Of a DNA stretch of 64,000 bases, positions 31,714 to 40,209 are shown piece after piece (position 1 is the stretch's first letter; each line of letters opens with the position of its first letter). This stretch comes from Gammaproteobacteria bacterium (lineage in GTDB: Bacteria > Pseudomonadota > Gammaproteobacteria > Thiohalobacterales > Thiohalobacteraceae). Made by a program: the position numbers and the translations under genes. Below the pieces are notes generated by a model. That model was given only the letters and a program-made list of their open reading frames with translations, was not told the origin of the DNA and searched no databases. The stretch lies in contig JAHJQQ010000007.1 in assembly GCA_018819175.1 (NCBI GenBank), forward strand, positions 59,063-123,062. Direction: 5' to 3'.

Positions 31714-32358
31714 ATGTCGCGCCACTATTCACAGCTCGATCACCTGATAACGAATTTTGATCAGGCACTGCGCACGATTTTCGGTCGACCCTTGGTCACT
31801 GGCCGGCCCAACCCGAGCGAGCTGCTGACTGATGCTGATGAGTTAACCGAGGCCGAGCAGGCCGAATCCGCACGCATGATGCGCATCAATCACACCGGCG
31901 AGGTCTGCGCTCAGGCGCTGTATCAGGGCCAATCACTGACCGCGCGTCTGGAGCGCGTACGCGATGGAATGGAGCAGGCAGCACAGGAGGAAAATGATCA
32001 TCTGGCCTGGTGCGAACAGCGCATCCATGAACTCGGCAGTCACACCAGCTACCTGAGTCCGGTGTTCTACGCCGGCTCGTTCGCACTGGGCGCACTGGCA
32101 GGCGCCGTGGGTGACAAATGGAGCTTGGGCTTCGTCGCCGAGACTGAACGCCAGGTCGTGAAGCATCTGGATGGCCATCTGCAAACCCTGTCTCCGCAGG
32201 ATCAGAAAAGCCGCACCATTCTCGAACAGATGAGGCTGGATGAGTTACACCATGGCACCAAGGCTCAAGAGGCCGGCGGCGCTGAGTTGCCCACACCCGT
32301 CAAACGGCTGATGCAGGCGATGTCGAAGGTGATGACGGGGACGACGTATTGGGTTTAA
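31714..32358 (+). CDS. coq7: 3-demethoxyubiquinol 3-hydroxylase (Coq7 family)
   Basis: A protein of 214 residues. A di-iron carboxylate protein; ligand motifs are INHTGEVCAQALYQGQ, EENDHLAWCEQRI, AETERQVVKHLDGHL and LDELHHGTKAQEAGG. It carries out the last ring hydroxylation of ubiquinone synthesis and replaces UbiF, which fits the presence of only two UbiH-family genes elsewhere in the window. Followed by a CTAGGTT heptamer array. Confidence 0.96.
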   Translation: MSRHYSQLDHLITNFDQALRTIFGRPLVTGRPNPSELLTDADELTEAEQAESARMMRINHTGEVCAQALYQGQSLTARLERVRDGMEQAAQEENDHLAWCEQRIHELGSHTSYLSPVFYAGSFALGALAGAVGDKWSLGFVAETERQVVKHLDGHLQTLSPQDQKSRTILEQMRLDELHHGTKAQEAGGAELPTPVKRLMQAMSKVMTGTTYWV

Positions 32359-32362
32359 CTCA

Positions 32363-32515
32363 GGGACTAGGTTCTAGGTTCTAGGTTCTAGGTTCTAGGT
32401 TCTAGGTTCTAGGTTCTAGGTTCTAGGTTCTAGGTTCTAGGTTCTAGGTTCTAGGTTCTAGGGACGAGGTAGAGAAGGCTTTTACTCGTCCCTAGTCCCT
32501 AGAACCTAGTCCCTG
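32363..32515. repeat. CTAGGTT heptamer tandem array inside an inverted repeat
   Basis: About 13.9 perfect copies of CTAGGTT fill 32367-32463. The outer arms AGGGACTAGGTTCTAGG (32363-32379) and CCTAGAACCTAGTCCCT (32499-32515) are perfect inverted complements, and inner GGGACGAG/CTCGTCCC pairs as well. It looks like a palindromic repeat whose left arm was expanded by slippage. It occupies the whole coq7-speD gap between two convergent genes. Confidence 0.92.
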
Positions 32516-32518
32516 CTT

Positions 32519-33319
32519 TTATCGTAATCCGCGCTTCAGATTCCGACCGTAGAAAATCTCCGCCATTTCGCGTTGCAGGCGATCACGGATCTGCTTTTCT
32601 TCCTTGACGTTCAATTCGTCGGCGCCGGTTCCGAACAGATAATTGTCCAGATCGAAATCCTTGAGCAGCATCTTGGTGTGGAAGATATTCTCCTGATAGA
32701 CATTGACGTCGATCATCTGATAGCGCTCACGGGTATCGCGTGACAGGAAGTTCTGGATCGAACTGATTTTGTGGTCGATGTAATGCTTCTTGCCGCTCAC
32801 ATCACGGGTAAAACCACGCACCCGGTAATCCATGATGACAATGTCGGACTCGAAGGTATGGATCAGATAGTTCAAGGCCCGCAGCGGTGAAATGCGGCCA
32901 CAGGTCGACACATCAATGTCGGCGCGGAAGCTGCTGATGCCGTTATCCGGATGACTTTCCGGATAGGTGTGCACCGTGATATGGCTCTTATCCAGATGCG
33001 CGACCACGGAGTCCGGCAGCGGGCCGGGGCCTTCCGTATTGGACAGCTCCTCGGACATGATCGGCTCTTCGGAAATCAGCATGGTCACGCTGGCGCCCTG
33101 CGGATCGTAGTCCTGGTGGGCAATGTTGAGGATGTTCGCACCGATAATGCTGGAGACCTCAGTGAGAATCTGGGTCAGGCGCTCGGCGTTATAGGCCTCG
33201 TCGATGTACTCGATGTATTCCTTGCGCTGACGCTTGGTCTTGGCATAGCAGATATCGTAGATATTGAAGCTCAAGGACTTGGTCAGATTGTTGAACCCGT
33301 GCAGTTTGAGCTTTTTCAT
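32519..33319 (-). CDS. speD: S-adenosylmethionine decarboxylase proenzyme
   Basis: A protein of 266 residues, very close to the E. coli type: MKKLKLHGFNNLTKSLSF, IIGANILNIAHQDYDPQGAS, and HLDKSHITVHTYPESHPD. Self-cleavage should occur between Lys111 and Ser112, turning the serine into the pyruvoyl cofactor. It supplies decarboxylated AdoMet for spermidine synthesis. The ATG at 33319 matches the known N-terminus; an ATG 15 bases upstream is possible. No speE is in the window. Confidence 0.97.
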   Translation of the reverse strand: MKKLKLHGFNNLTKSLSFNIYDICYAKTKRQRKEYIEYIDEAYNAERLTQILTEVSSIIGANILNIAHQDYDPQGASVTMLISEEPIMSEELSNTEGPGPLPDSVVAHLDKSHITVHTYPESHPDNGISSFRADIDVSTCGRISPLRALNYLIHTFESDIVIMDYRVRGFTRDVSGKKHYIDHKISSIQNFLSRDTRERYQMIDVNVYQENIFHTKMLLKDFDLDNYLFGTGADELNVKEEKQIRDRLQREMAEIFYGRNLKRGLR

Positions 33320-33422
33320 CGTGCCTTTGACCATCGCAATATGTCCAACCCAGAGGCGGCATCGGCTGACGCGCGAGCCACGTTTATAGAATCCACAACC
33401 CGCCCCAGGTGACGGCGCGGCA

Positions 33423-33830
33423 TTATCCCATATTCCCCGCAATGGGGGGATGATAAATCATCTGCACCACCGTGCCGGCCGGATCGGCGCAGTAGAAGCT
33501 GCGGGCACCGTCGCGATGGGTCTTGGCCGGTGTCTTGATGGTCACACCCTCGGCCGTAAGGAAATCGTGCCAGGCATCGACCTGATCCGGTGTCCGCAGG
33601 ATAAAGCCGATGTGATCGAGCACCTGCGCCCCGGCCGGCTCAGCGCCCTCTTTGCGCCGATGCAGGGCCAGATTGTCCTGCCCGGCCGTGGTCAGATAGA
33701 TATTATCGGCATCGGGATGCCACTCGATCTGCATACCCAGCAGATCCACATAGAAATGCAGGCTGGCCTCCAGATCCTGTACATACAGGGCCACATGACG
33801 CAGACCCAATGTCGAAGCGGGACGAGACAT
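33423..33830 (-). CDS. VOC family protein (glyoxalase/bleomycin resistance fold)
   Basis: A protein of 135 residues. LGLRHVALYVQDLEASLHFY opens the first beta-alpha-beta-beta-beta module; the second has LDHIGFILRTPDQVDAW and ends with ARSFYCADPAGTVVQMIYHPP. Potential metal ligands are His in RHVAL and Glu/His near the module ends. Substrate unknown. It starts at ATG 33830 after AGGTGAAC; a GTG 9 bases upstream would overlap the stop of the DUF885 gene. Probably in one operon with it. Confidence 0.9.
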   Translation of the reverse strand: MSRPASTLGLRHVALYVQDLEASLHFYVDLLGMQIEWHPDADNIYLTTAGQDNLALHRRKEGAEPAGAQVLDHIGFILRTPDQVDAWHDFLTAEGVTIKTPAKTHRDGARSFYCADPAGTVVQMIYHPPIAGNMG

Positions 33831-33839
33831 AATGTTCAC

Positions 33840-35507
33840 CTAATCGCCAGTATCAAAGACGGCGGATTCTACCGCCGGATAGAGTTCTCTGCCGAATGCC
33901 CGCGTCAACACCCAGGGTAAACCCACCGACCCGACCGTCAGCAGCTGGTCATGAAAGTCTTTAAGTGGTATCCGCTCCGGCACCAGCCGTGACCGCGCTT
34001 CGGTGAGCAGCGCCCAGCCGGTGGCATAACCCATCGGCACGCCGGGCGCGCGCGTGTACCAGGCCAGATCGGCCAGCGCCTGGGCACGCGGAAAACCCAG
34101 CGCCGACTGCATGCGGTCCGCCGCTGCGGCAATACTCAGACCGCGGGTCTGCAGCTCCACGTCGAGCTGGACCCGCAGCGCACGCCAGAGTCGATCACGC
34201 AACAGGATGAAACGCTGCTCGGGACGTCCCAGGAAACTCTGCTCCTGCATCAGCTGCTCGCAATACAGTGCCCAGCCTTCGTACAGCGTGGCCGAGCTGT
34301 TGACCAATCGCGGCAGACTGCGTGACGCCGGATGCAGGTTGGCGGTAACGAATTGCAGATGATGTCCCGGCCAGGCCTCGTGGACACAGGTGTGCATCAA
34401 TCCCAGCGTGTTGTGTTCGGCCAGTGCCGCGGCATCCGTCGGCGGAGTCACATAATAATAACCATGCTGCTCAGGATCATCGACCGGCGGCGACCGATAT
34501 GCCGCGAAGGGAATCTGATGACGCAGAAACACCGGTGTCTCGACCACCTCCAGACGCTCAGCCGTCGGCAGACTCACCAGATCATGCTCGGTCAGAAAAG
34601 CGCGGGCCGCCTGCATCTGGCGCCGGTATTCGCCCAATAGCTGATCCGGCTCGACATACTCCTGACAGATCTGCGCCCAGAGCGCAGCCGCATCACCGTC
34701 GGGTCGCAACTCGCGCGTCACCGCCTGCAGTTCACGCTGGGTCTGATCGAACAGCCGTACACCAAAGGCATGAAGATGATCCGCATCAATTTTCAGCCCG
34801 TGCCGCAACCGCAAAATGCGCTCGAATTGCTCCCGTCCACAGGCGAAGTCACCGCTGGCGTGCGGGGCTATATCACGCTCCAGAAAACGCCCGAAATCCT
34901 CGACAGCATGAATCGCCCGCTCCAGTGACTCTTGAAACTGAGATGATCGTCCGAAGGCCTGAATGACACGCGGATGTTGTCTGAGTCCCTGCAGATACCC
35001 GACACCTTCCACCACCGAAGCCAGCGCTGACTCCAACCAACCCTTTGGCACTAATTCCGGCATGCCTTGAAGATGCGTGCGCGCCCCGCGCAGATAAGCG
35101 GGTATCTGTACCAGCCGCGCATTAAAGACGGTTGCGAAATCCGCCACCGGCAGAACTGTCAGTTGATAGAGGGCATTGATGGGGAGATAGCGCACCGGAT
35201 CGCGACGCCGCCAGTCGCGTTCGAGTAAATCGTGATGTTCAATCTGTGCCTGGCCGGAGATGATCTGAGCATCGAGGCGACGGTCCGGGTCCAAAGCGTC
35301 AAGATCTAGCCCTTCCAGCTCAGCCAAGAGTTTTTCCTGAATCGCAGCCTGCGCCCCCAGCTCATCGTCATCGTAGGGGCGCAGCAAACCGGCATAACCG
35401 TGCATACCCAGATCAACAGCGGTCTCTGGATGAAAACGGAACCAGGCTTGGTAGTAGTCAGCCACCAACGCATCGAAGGCGGCCGCGGGTGATTTGGGCG
35501 GAGGCAT
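33840..35507 (-). CDS. DUF885 family protein, probable metallopeptidase
   Basis: A protein of 555 residues. The key motif HEAWPGHHLQFV near residue 370, followed about 35 residues later by NSSATLYEGWALYCEQLM, corresponds to the HExxH-like zinc site and the downstream Glu of the DUF885 family. The rest is mostly helical. No signal peptide. Substrate unknown; relatives are often annotated as uncharacterised peptidases. The ATG at 35507 (MPPPKSPAAAF) lies 9 bases after the OsmC-family stop; a GTG at 35513 is also possible. Confidence 0.9.
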   Translation of the reverse strand: MPPPKSPAAAFDALVADYYQAWFRFHPETAVDLGMHGYAGLLRPYDDDELGAQAAIQEKLLAELEGLDLDALDPDRRLDAQIISGQAQIEHHDLLERDWRRRDPVRYLPINALYQLTVLPVADFATVFNARLVQIPAYLRGARTHLQGMPELVPKGWLESALASVVEGVGYLQGLRQHPRVIQAFGRSSQFQESLERAIHAVEDFGRFLERDIAPHASGDFACGREQFERILRLRHGLKIDADHLHAFGVRLFDQTQRELQAVTRELRPDGDAAALWAQICQEYVEPDQLLGEYRRQMQAARAFLTEHDLVSLPTAERLEVVETPVFLRHQIPFAAYRSPPVDDPEQHGYYYVTPPTDAAALAEHNTLGLMHTCVHEAWPGHHLQFVTANLHPASRSLPRLVNSSATLYEGWALYCEQLMQEQSFLGRPEQRFILLRDRLWRALRVQLDVELQTRGLSIAAAADRMQSALGFPRAQALADLAWYTRAPGVPMGYATGWALLTEARSRLVPERIPLKDFHDQLLTVGSVGLPWVLTRAFGRELYPAVESAVFDTGD

Positions 35508-35516
35508 AGTCACCGC

Positions 35517-35936
35517 TCAGGGCGCCTCGACAACCTCGTAATCGTGACTTATCTCGGCGGCCTTGCCGAGCATGATGGAAGCCGAACAGTATTTTTCGGC
35601 CGATAGCTTCACCGCACGCTCCACCTGTTTATCGGGCAGAGCGCGGCCAGTAACGATGAAATGCACATGGATCTTGGTGAACACCTTGGGGGCCTCTTCG
35701 GACCGCTCGGCCTCGATCTCGACCACGCAGTCCGTTACCGGCTGCCGCGCGCGCTGCAGAATATAGACGACATCGAATGCGGTGCAACCGCCCATGCCCA
35801 ACAGCAACATCTCCATTGGTCGCACACCGAGATTGCGTCCGCCGCTCTCCGGCGGACCATCCATGACCACGGCATGGCCACTGGCGGATTCACCGATAAA
35901 AGTGGCGTCCTGCACCCATTTCACCCGCGCCTTCAT
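35517..35936 (-). CDS. OsmC family protein (YhfA-like)
   Basis: A protein of 139 residues, MKARVKWVQDATFIGESASG, after a GGAGAACATC site. The two redox cysteines of OsmC proteins are present: one in GMGGCTAFDVVYIL and one in SAEKYCSASIML. YhfA-type members lie next to crp in many gammaproteobacteria, as here, where the gene is divergent from crp. Likely a thiol-dependent peroxidase or hydrolase of organic hydroperoxides. Confidence 0.9.
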   Translation of the reverse strand: MKARVKWVQDATFIGESASGHAVVMDGPPESGGRNLGVRPMEMLLLGMGGCTAFDVVYILQRARQPVTDCVVEIEAERSEEAPKVFTKIHVHFIVTGRALPDKQVERAVKLSAEKYCSASIMLGKAAEISHDYEVVEAP

Positions 35937-36015
35937 GATGTTCTCCATGCACATTGGATTTGTGCGAAGCCTATCACAGTCCCAGACCTCCCTGGACCCT
36001 GGACCCTGAGGCGGT

Positions 36016-36051
36016 GTTATAGTATGTACTGAAGTGGTGCCAAGTGGTGCC
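36016..36051 (+). promoter_or_regulatory. crp leader: TATAGT box and tandem decamer
   Basis: TATAGT at about 36018-36023 can serve as -10 of crp. It is followed by two perfect tandem copies of AAGTGGTGCC (36032-36041, 36042-36051), directly upstream of the AGGA ribosome-binding site. The decamer pair lies in the 5' untranslated region. Confidence 0.5.
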
Positions 36052-36065
36052 GATATAGGATCACT

Positions 36066-36707
36066 ATGACGACTATTACTCCCCAAAAAGCCACCGGCAA
36101 CCCGTCAATCGACCGGTTTCTGGAACACTGCCATCGGCGGCGCTACCCCTCCAAGAGCGTCATCATCTATGCAGGTGATGCACCCGATGTGCTGTATTAC
36201 ATCGTCGAGGGATCGGTGACGGTACTCATCGAGGACGAGGACGGTCACGAAATCGTGCTCGCTTATCTGAACAAGGGCGATTTCTTTGGTGAGATGGGCC
36301 TGTTCGGCGAGAGCAGCAAACGCAGCGCCTGGGTCCGTACCCGTACCGAGTGCGAGCTAGGCGAAATCAGTTATAGCCGTTTCCGTCAGATCGCTGAAGA
36401 AGATCCCGGTATCCTGTTCGCATTATCCTCACAAATGGCAGCACGCCTGCGCACCACCAGCCGCAAGGTTTCCGATTTGGCCTTCGTGGACGTTACCGGT
36501 CGCGTCGCGCGCACTCTGCTGGATCTGTGCAAACAGCCTGACGCCATGACCCATCCCGACGGCATGCAGATACGTGTCACCCGTCAGGAGATCGGGCGCA
36601 TCGTCGGCTGTTCCCGCGAAATGGTCGGACGTGTCTTGAAGAGCCTGGAAGAACAAGAGCTGATCAGCGCCAAGGGCAAGACTATCGTCGTGTTCGGCAC
36701 CCGCTGA
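36066..36707 (+). CDS. crp: cAMP-activated global regulator, CRP/Vfr
   Basis: A protein of 213 residues. The cyclic-nucleotide-binding cassette FFGEMGLFGESSKRSAWV spans about 73-90, with Arg86 and Ser87 in the ligand-binding positions and Glu75 conserved. The C-terminal winged helix has the recognition helix GCSREMVGRVLKSLEEQ (181-197). These match E. coli CRP and Pseudomonas Vfr. Divergent from the OsmC-family gene, as usual. Confidence 0.95.
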   Translation: MTTITPQKATGNPSIDRFLEHCHRRRYPSKSVIIYAGDAPDVLYYIVEGSVTVLIEDEDGHEIVLAYLNKGDFFGEMGLFGESSKRSAWVRTRTECELGEISYSRFRQIAEEDPGILFALSSQMAARLRTTSRKVSDLAFVDVTGRVARTLLDLCKQPDAMTHPDGMQIRVTRQEIGRIVGCSREMVGRVLKSLEEQELISAKGKTIVVFGTR

Positions 36708-36759
36708 GTTTCTTGTCTCGCGCCGAGACGCAAAGACAAACCAGATACACCGCCGTGGT

Positions 36760-36901
36760 GGGGACAGATCTTTAGCTCTGTCCCCGTTGTGGTTCCACTC
36801 AACCAAGCGGAGCCGCCCAACTACCCACCGTCACGCTTCCTCAGCGGCTTCGTTCATCCACGTGGTACGCACAACGGGGACAGAGCTAAAGATCTGTCCC
36901 C
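36760..36901. repeat. Composite GGGGACAG element (142 bp)
   Basis: Palindromes at 36760-36785 and 36876-36901, interior with GTTGTGGTTCCACTCAACC, CAGCGGCTTCGTTCATCC and ACGTGGTACGCACAAC. Same orientation as the 13815 and 42579 copies. It lies between the convergent crp and trpC genes. Confidence 0.75.
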
Positions 36902-36923
36902 ACGTCTGCGTAGACCCTAGCAC

Positions 36924-37730
36924 CTAGCCCCTGAATTCGAACAACTCCGCCAATCGCTGTCCCGGATTTTCGGCCCGCATAAAGGCCTCGCCGACCAGGA
37001 ACGCATTCACATGGTGTTGGCGCATCAAGGTCACATCGGGGGGCGCCAGTATTCCACTCTCGGTGACTACCAGGCGATCGCTGGGTACACGGCCAAGTAA
37101 TTCCAACGTCGTTTCCAATCTTGTCTCAAAGGTTCGCAGGTTGCGGTTATTGATACCGATCATCCGACAAGGCAATTTCAGCGCGCGTTCCAATTCGTCG
37201 GCATCATGTACTTCGACCAGCACATCCATGCCCAATTCATGCGCCACATTCGCCAGCTCAAACATCTGCGTATCGCTCAGGGCCGCAACGATCAACAGGA
37301 TGCAATCGGCACCGATCGCGCGTGCCTCATAGACCTGATACGGATCGATCATGAAATCCTTGCGCAACACCGGCAGTGCGCAAGCGGCGCGCGCCTCTTG
37401 AAGATAGGCATCGGCACCCTGAAAAAAATCTATGTCGGTCAAAACCGACAGACAAGCCGCGCCGCCGGCAGCATAACTTTGCGCAATGGCGGTTGGATCA
37501 AAGTGCTCTCGCAGCACACCCTTGCTCGGCGAAGCCTTTTTTATTTCTGCGATAACTCCGGCCTGTCCTGCGGCAATGCGTCGTCTCAGGGCGGCGACAA
37601 AACCGCGCGGCGCATCGGCGGTCGCCGCCCGCTGGCGGATTTCGCCAAGCGATACACGCGCCACACAGGCCGCGACCTCTTCGGCCTTTCGGTTGAGTAT
37701 CTTCTGGAGGATGTCTGGGACGCCGGTCAT
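36924..37730 (-). CDS. trpC: Indole-3-glycerol phosphate synthase
   Basis: A protein of 268 residues, a stand-alone TrpC without the TrpF domain. Landmarks VIAEIKKASPSKGVLRE, LSVLTDIDFFQG, PVLRKDFMIDPYQVYEARA, IGINNRNLRTFE and VTESGI. TIM-barrel enzyme of tryptophan synthesis. Last gene of the trp cluster here; trpF, trpB and trpA are not in the window. Confidence 0.97.
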   Translation of the reverse strand: MTGVPDILQKILNRKAEEVAACVARVSLGEIRQRAATADAPRGFVAALRRRIAAGQAGVIAEIKKASPSKGVLREHFDPTAIAQSYAAGGAACLSVLTDIDFFQGADAYLQEARAACALPVLRKDFMIDPYQVYEARAIGADCILLIVAALSDTQMFELANVAHELGMDVLVEVHDADELERALKLPCRMIGINNRNLRTFETRLETTLELLGRVPSDRLVVTESGILAPPDVTLMRQHHVNAFLVGEAFMRAENPGQRLAELFEFRG

Positions 37731-37802
37731 ATCTCAAATGCCATCAAAATGAATGATCGGCCTCATCAACCGATATAGCTGGACAAAAAATCTGCTCTAC
37801 TG

Positions 37803-37997
37803 AGGAATCTCTGATTAATCCGTTGAATCGTCATTGCGAGCAAAGCGAAGCAATCGCCCTCCACGGTAGATCAATAACTTGGAGATTATTCGCTCCGCTC
37901 ACCCCTTCGGGGCCGTCCTGCGGACGTTCTGCGCTCGCAAGCTCGCTTGTGCCGCGTCGCTACGCTCCTCGCAATGACGGATTAATCAGAGGTTCCC
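37803..37997. mobile_element. Miniature inverted-repeat element, 195 bp
   Basis: Termini AGGAATCTCTGATTAATCCG and CGGATTAATCAGAGGTTCCC, with cargo TCGTCATTGCGAGCAAAGCG and TCGCAATGACGG as in the 31063-31311 element. The interior has CACCCCTTCGGGG. The right flank has TA, but the left flank has TG, so the target duplication is not intact. Lies between trpD and trpC. Confidence 0.7.
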
Positions 37998-38021
37998 TAA
38001 ATGAAATTAACAGGATCTTCG

Positions 38022-38095
38022 ATTTTCTCGTCAGTCTGGCGTAGGCCAGAATCCAGCATCATGAATAACATGGATTCCGGCCTACGCCGGAATGC
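38022..38095. repeat. GTCATTCCGGC-family palindromic repeat, diverged
   Basis: CTCGTCAGTCTGGCGTAGGC with CAGAATCCAGC at the left, and GGATTCCGGCCTACGCCGG then AATGCG at the right, form a hairpin. Together with the miniature element it fills the trpD-trpC gap. Confidence 0.65.
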
Positions 38096-38102
38096 GTGCA
38101 CA

Positions 38103-39119
38103 CTAACAATTGTTACTGACTCGCACCAACGCCGCGAGTTTTTCCTGCGCCGCACCATTGTCAATAACCTTGGCAGCCAGTGCGACACCTGCCGCCAAGG
38201 AGTCAACCAGATCAGCCGCATAAATCGCCGCGCCCGCGTTCAGCATCACGATGTCACGTGCCGGCCCAGGCTTACCGGCCAGCAGGTCGCGGATAATCGC
38301 CAGACTACCCTGTGCATCGACCACTTTAATCGCGGCCAAGTCGCCGCGCACCAAGCCGAAATCTTCCGGCGCAATCTGATACGATGTGATCGTGCCATTC
38401 TTCAATTCGGCAACATCGGTTGCTGCGGCAATACTGATCTCATCCATGCCATCCTGCGCATTCACAACCAGCGCATGCTTACTGCCAAGCAGTTTCAGAA
38501 CCTCCGCAAGCGGCTGCACCCAATCTTTGCTGAACACACCCAGCACCTGATGTGGCGCACCCGCCGGGTTGGTGAGCGGACCGAGTAGGTTGAACAGCGT
38601 CCGCACACCCATCTCTTTGCGCGGTCCGATGGCGTGTTTCATGGCACTGTGATGCATGGGCGCGAACATGAAACCGACACCAACTTCGTCGATACACTTG
38701 CGTACCTGCTCCGGTTGAAGATCGAGCTTCACACCGGCCGCTTCCAGCAGATCGGCGCTGCCGGATTTACTCGAGACTGCACGATTACCGTGCTTGGCGA
38801 CACGTCCGCCGGCCGCCGCGACCACGAAGGTACTCGCTGTGGAGATATTGAAGGTGCTGCTGCCATCGCCGCCGGTGCCGACGATATCCACCAGATGCGG
38901 CCCGCCGACCTCGACGCGTGATGCCAGATCACGCATCACCTGCGCTGCCGCGGTCAACTCATCGACCGTCTCGCCCTTCATGCGCATACCGATCAGGAAG
39001 CCACCGATCTGCGAGGGCGTCGCCTGCCCGGTCATGATAATGCGCATGACCTCGACCATATCCGCATGACTGAGATCGCGGCGCTCGGTGATGGCGCGTA
39101 TGGCTGACTGCATATCCAT
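38103..39119 (-). CDS. trpD: Anthranilate phosphoribosyltransferase
   Basis: A protein of 338 residues. Landmarks DIVGTGGDGSSTFNIST (phosphoribosyl-pyrophosphate loop), KHGNRAVSSKSGSADLLEA, MHHSAMKHAIGPRKEMGVRT and FNLLGPLTNPAG. Transfers phosphoribose to anthranilate. Separate from trpG, unlike the fused enterobacterial form. Confidence 0.97.
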   Translation of the reverse strand: MDMQSAIRAITERRDLSHADMVEVMRIIMTGQATPSQIGGFLIGMRMKGETVDELTAAAQVMRDLASRVEVGGPHLVDIVGTGGDGSSTFNISTASTFVVAAAGGRVAKHGNRAVSSKSGSADLLEAAGVKLDLQPEQVRKCIDEVGVGFMFAPMHHSAMKHAIGPRKEMGVRTLFNLLGPLTNPAGAPHQVLGVFSKDWVQPLAEVLKLLGSKHALVVNAQDGMDEISIAAATDVAELKNGTITSYQIAPEDFGLVRGDLAAIKVVDAQGSLAIIRDLLAGKPGPARDIVMLNAGAAIYAADLVDSLAAGVALAAKVIDNGAAQEKLAALVRVSNNC

Positions 39120-39162
39120 AATCGTTATTCTCTCTTTACCGCAAAGGCTAAAAGATTTTTTT

Positions 39163-39302
39163 GAACCGCCAAGACGCCAAGGACGCCAAGAAAATCAATT
39201 AATGCAATAAACAAACGTAAAGACCTATTGCGCATCACCTTAAATATCCGCCGCCGCGACCCTAAATCATTTTTCTTGGCGTCCTTGGCGTCTTGGCGGT
39301 TC
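39163..39302. repeat. Perfect 32-bp inverted repeat (long hairpin)
   Basis: The arms 39163-39194 and 39271-39302 start GAACCGCCAAGACGCCAAGG and pair perfectly around a 76-nt loop. It fills the trpG-trpD gap. This is the longest of the three perfect hairpins in the window. Confidence 0.85.
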
Positions 39303-39322
39303 GAATATTTTTGTCTTGTGGG

Positions 39323-39907
39323 TTATTTCTGTCCTTCCAGAAAATTCCGCAGCATGTCGTGGCCGTGCTGGGTCAGGATCGATTCAGGGTGGAACTGCAC
39401 ACCCTCGATCGGAAGCGTTTTGTGGCGCACGCCCATGATCTCATCCAGCGTGCCATCGGCGGTCTCGGTCCAGGCGGTGATCTCCAGACAGTCGGGAATG
39501 CTGTCCTTTTCGATCACCAGTGAGTGATAGCGCGTCGCCTCGAAGGGATTTTCCAATCCTTTGAACACACCAACATCTTTATGGTGAATCATGGAGGTCT
39601 TGCCGTGCATGATTTCGCGCGCATGCACGATCTTGCCACCAAAGGCCTGGCCGATGCTTTGATGACCAAGACAGACACCGAGCAGCGGTACCTTGCCGGC
39701 AAATTCACGAATGGTCGGCACCGAAACACCGGCTTCGTTCGGCGTACAGGGGCCGGGCGAGATCACGATACGCTCCGGCTTTAGTGCGGCGATCTCGGCC
39801 AGCGTGATCTGATCGTTGCGATGCACCTGCACGTCCTGCCCAAGTTCACCCAGGTATTGCACCAGGTTGTAGGTAAAGGAGTCGTAATTGTCGATCATCA
39901 GCAGCAT
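39323..39907 (-). CDS. trpG: Anthranilate synthase component II (glutamine amidotransferase)
   Basis: A protein of 194 residues. The class I amidotransferase triad is visible: Cys in LLGVCLGHQSIGQAFGG, and His and Glu in the C-terminal GVQFHPESILT. Starts MLLMIDNYDSFTYNLVQYL. Supplies ammonia to TrpE; it may also serve PabB. Confidence 0.97.
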   Translation of the reverse strand: MLLMIDNYDSFTYNLVQYLGELGQDVQVHRNDQITLAEIAALKPERIVISPGPCTPNEAGVSVPTIREFAGKVPLLGVCLGHQSIGQAFGGKIVHAREIMHGKTSMIHHKDVGVFKGLENPFEATRYHSLVIEKDSIPDCLEITAWTETADGTLDEIMGVRHKTLPIEGVQFHPESILTQHGHDMLRNFLEGQK

Positions 39908-39969
39908 GGTTTCGCCCGATCTGAAAATACTGAAAACATTTTAACCACAAAGGCGCCGAAGGCGCGCAA

Positions 39970-40079
39970 GGGAACTCTGATTTATTACTAAACCGTCATT
40001 CCGGCGCAGGCCGGAATCCATGTGATTCAAGGCACTGGATTCCGGCCTGCGCCGGAATGACGGATTATTCAGAGTTTCC
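39970..40079. mobile_element. Miniature inverted-repeat element carrying a GTCATTCCGGC palindrome, 110 bp
   Basis: Termini GGGAACTCTGATTTAT and ATTATTCAGAGTTTCC. The cargo is a complete palindrome pair, CGTCATTCCGGCGCAGGCCGG to CCGGCCTGCGCCGGAATGACG, placed just inside the termini. It lies in the trpE-trpG gap. It shows that the CCGG palindromes can be carried by these elements. Confidence 0.65.
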
Positions 40080-40209
40080 ACAACAGCCGTGTCTGCTTTA
40101 GATCATACCGATGAGACAGCGCTTAGAATCCTTTATCTTAACCTTGAACATGCTTTCCTTCGTCGCCTTGTGCGCCTTCGTGGTTCAATCTTTCAGCCAT
40201 CCATGCACA

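Noticed and set aside
32363..32515. CRISPR array
   Set aside because: The unit is 7 bp with no spacers and no cas gene; it is a simple tandem repeat.
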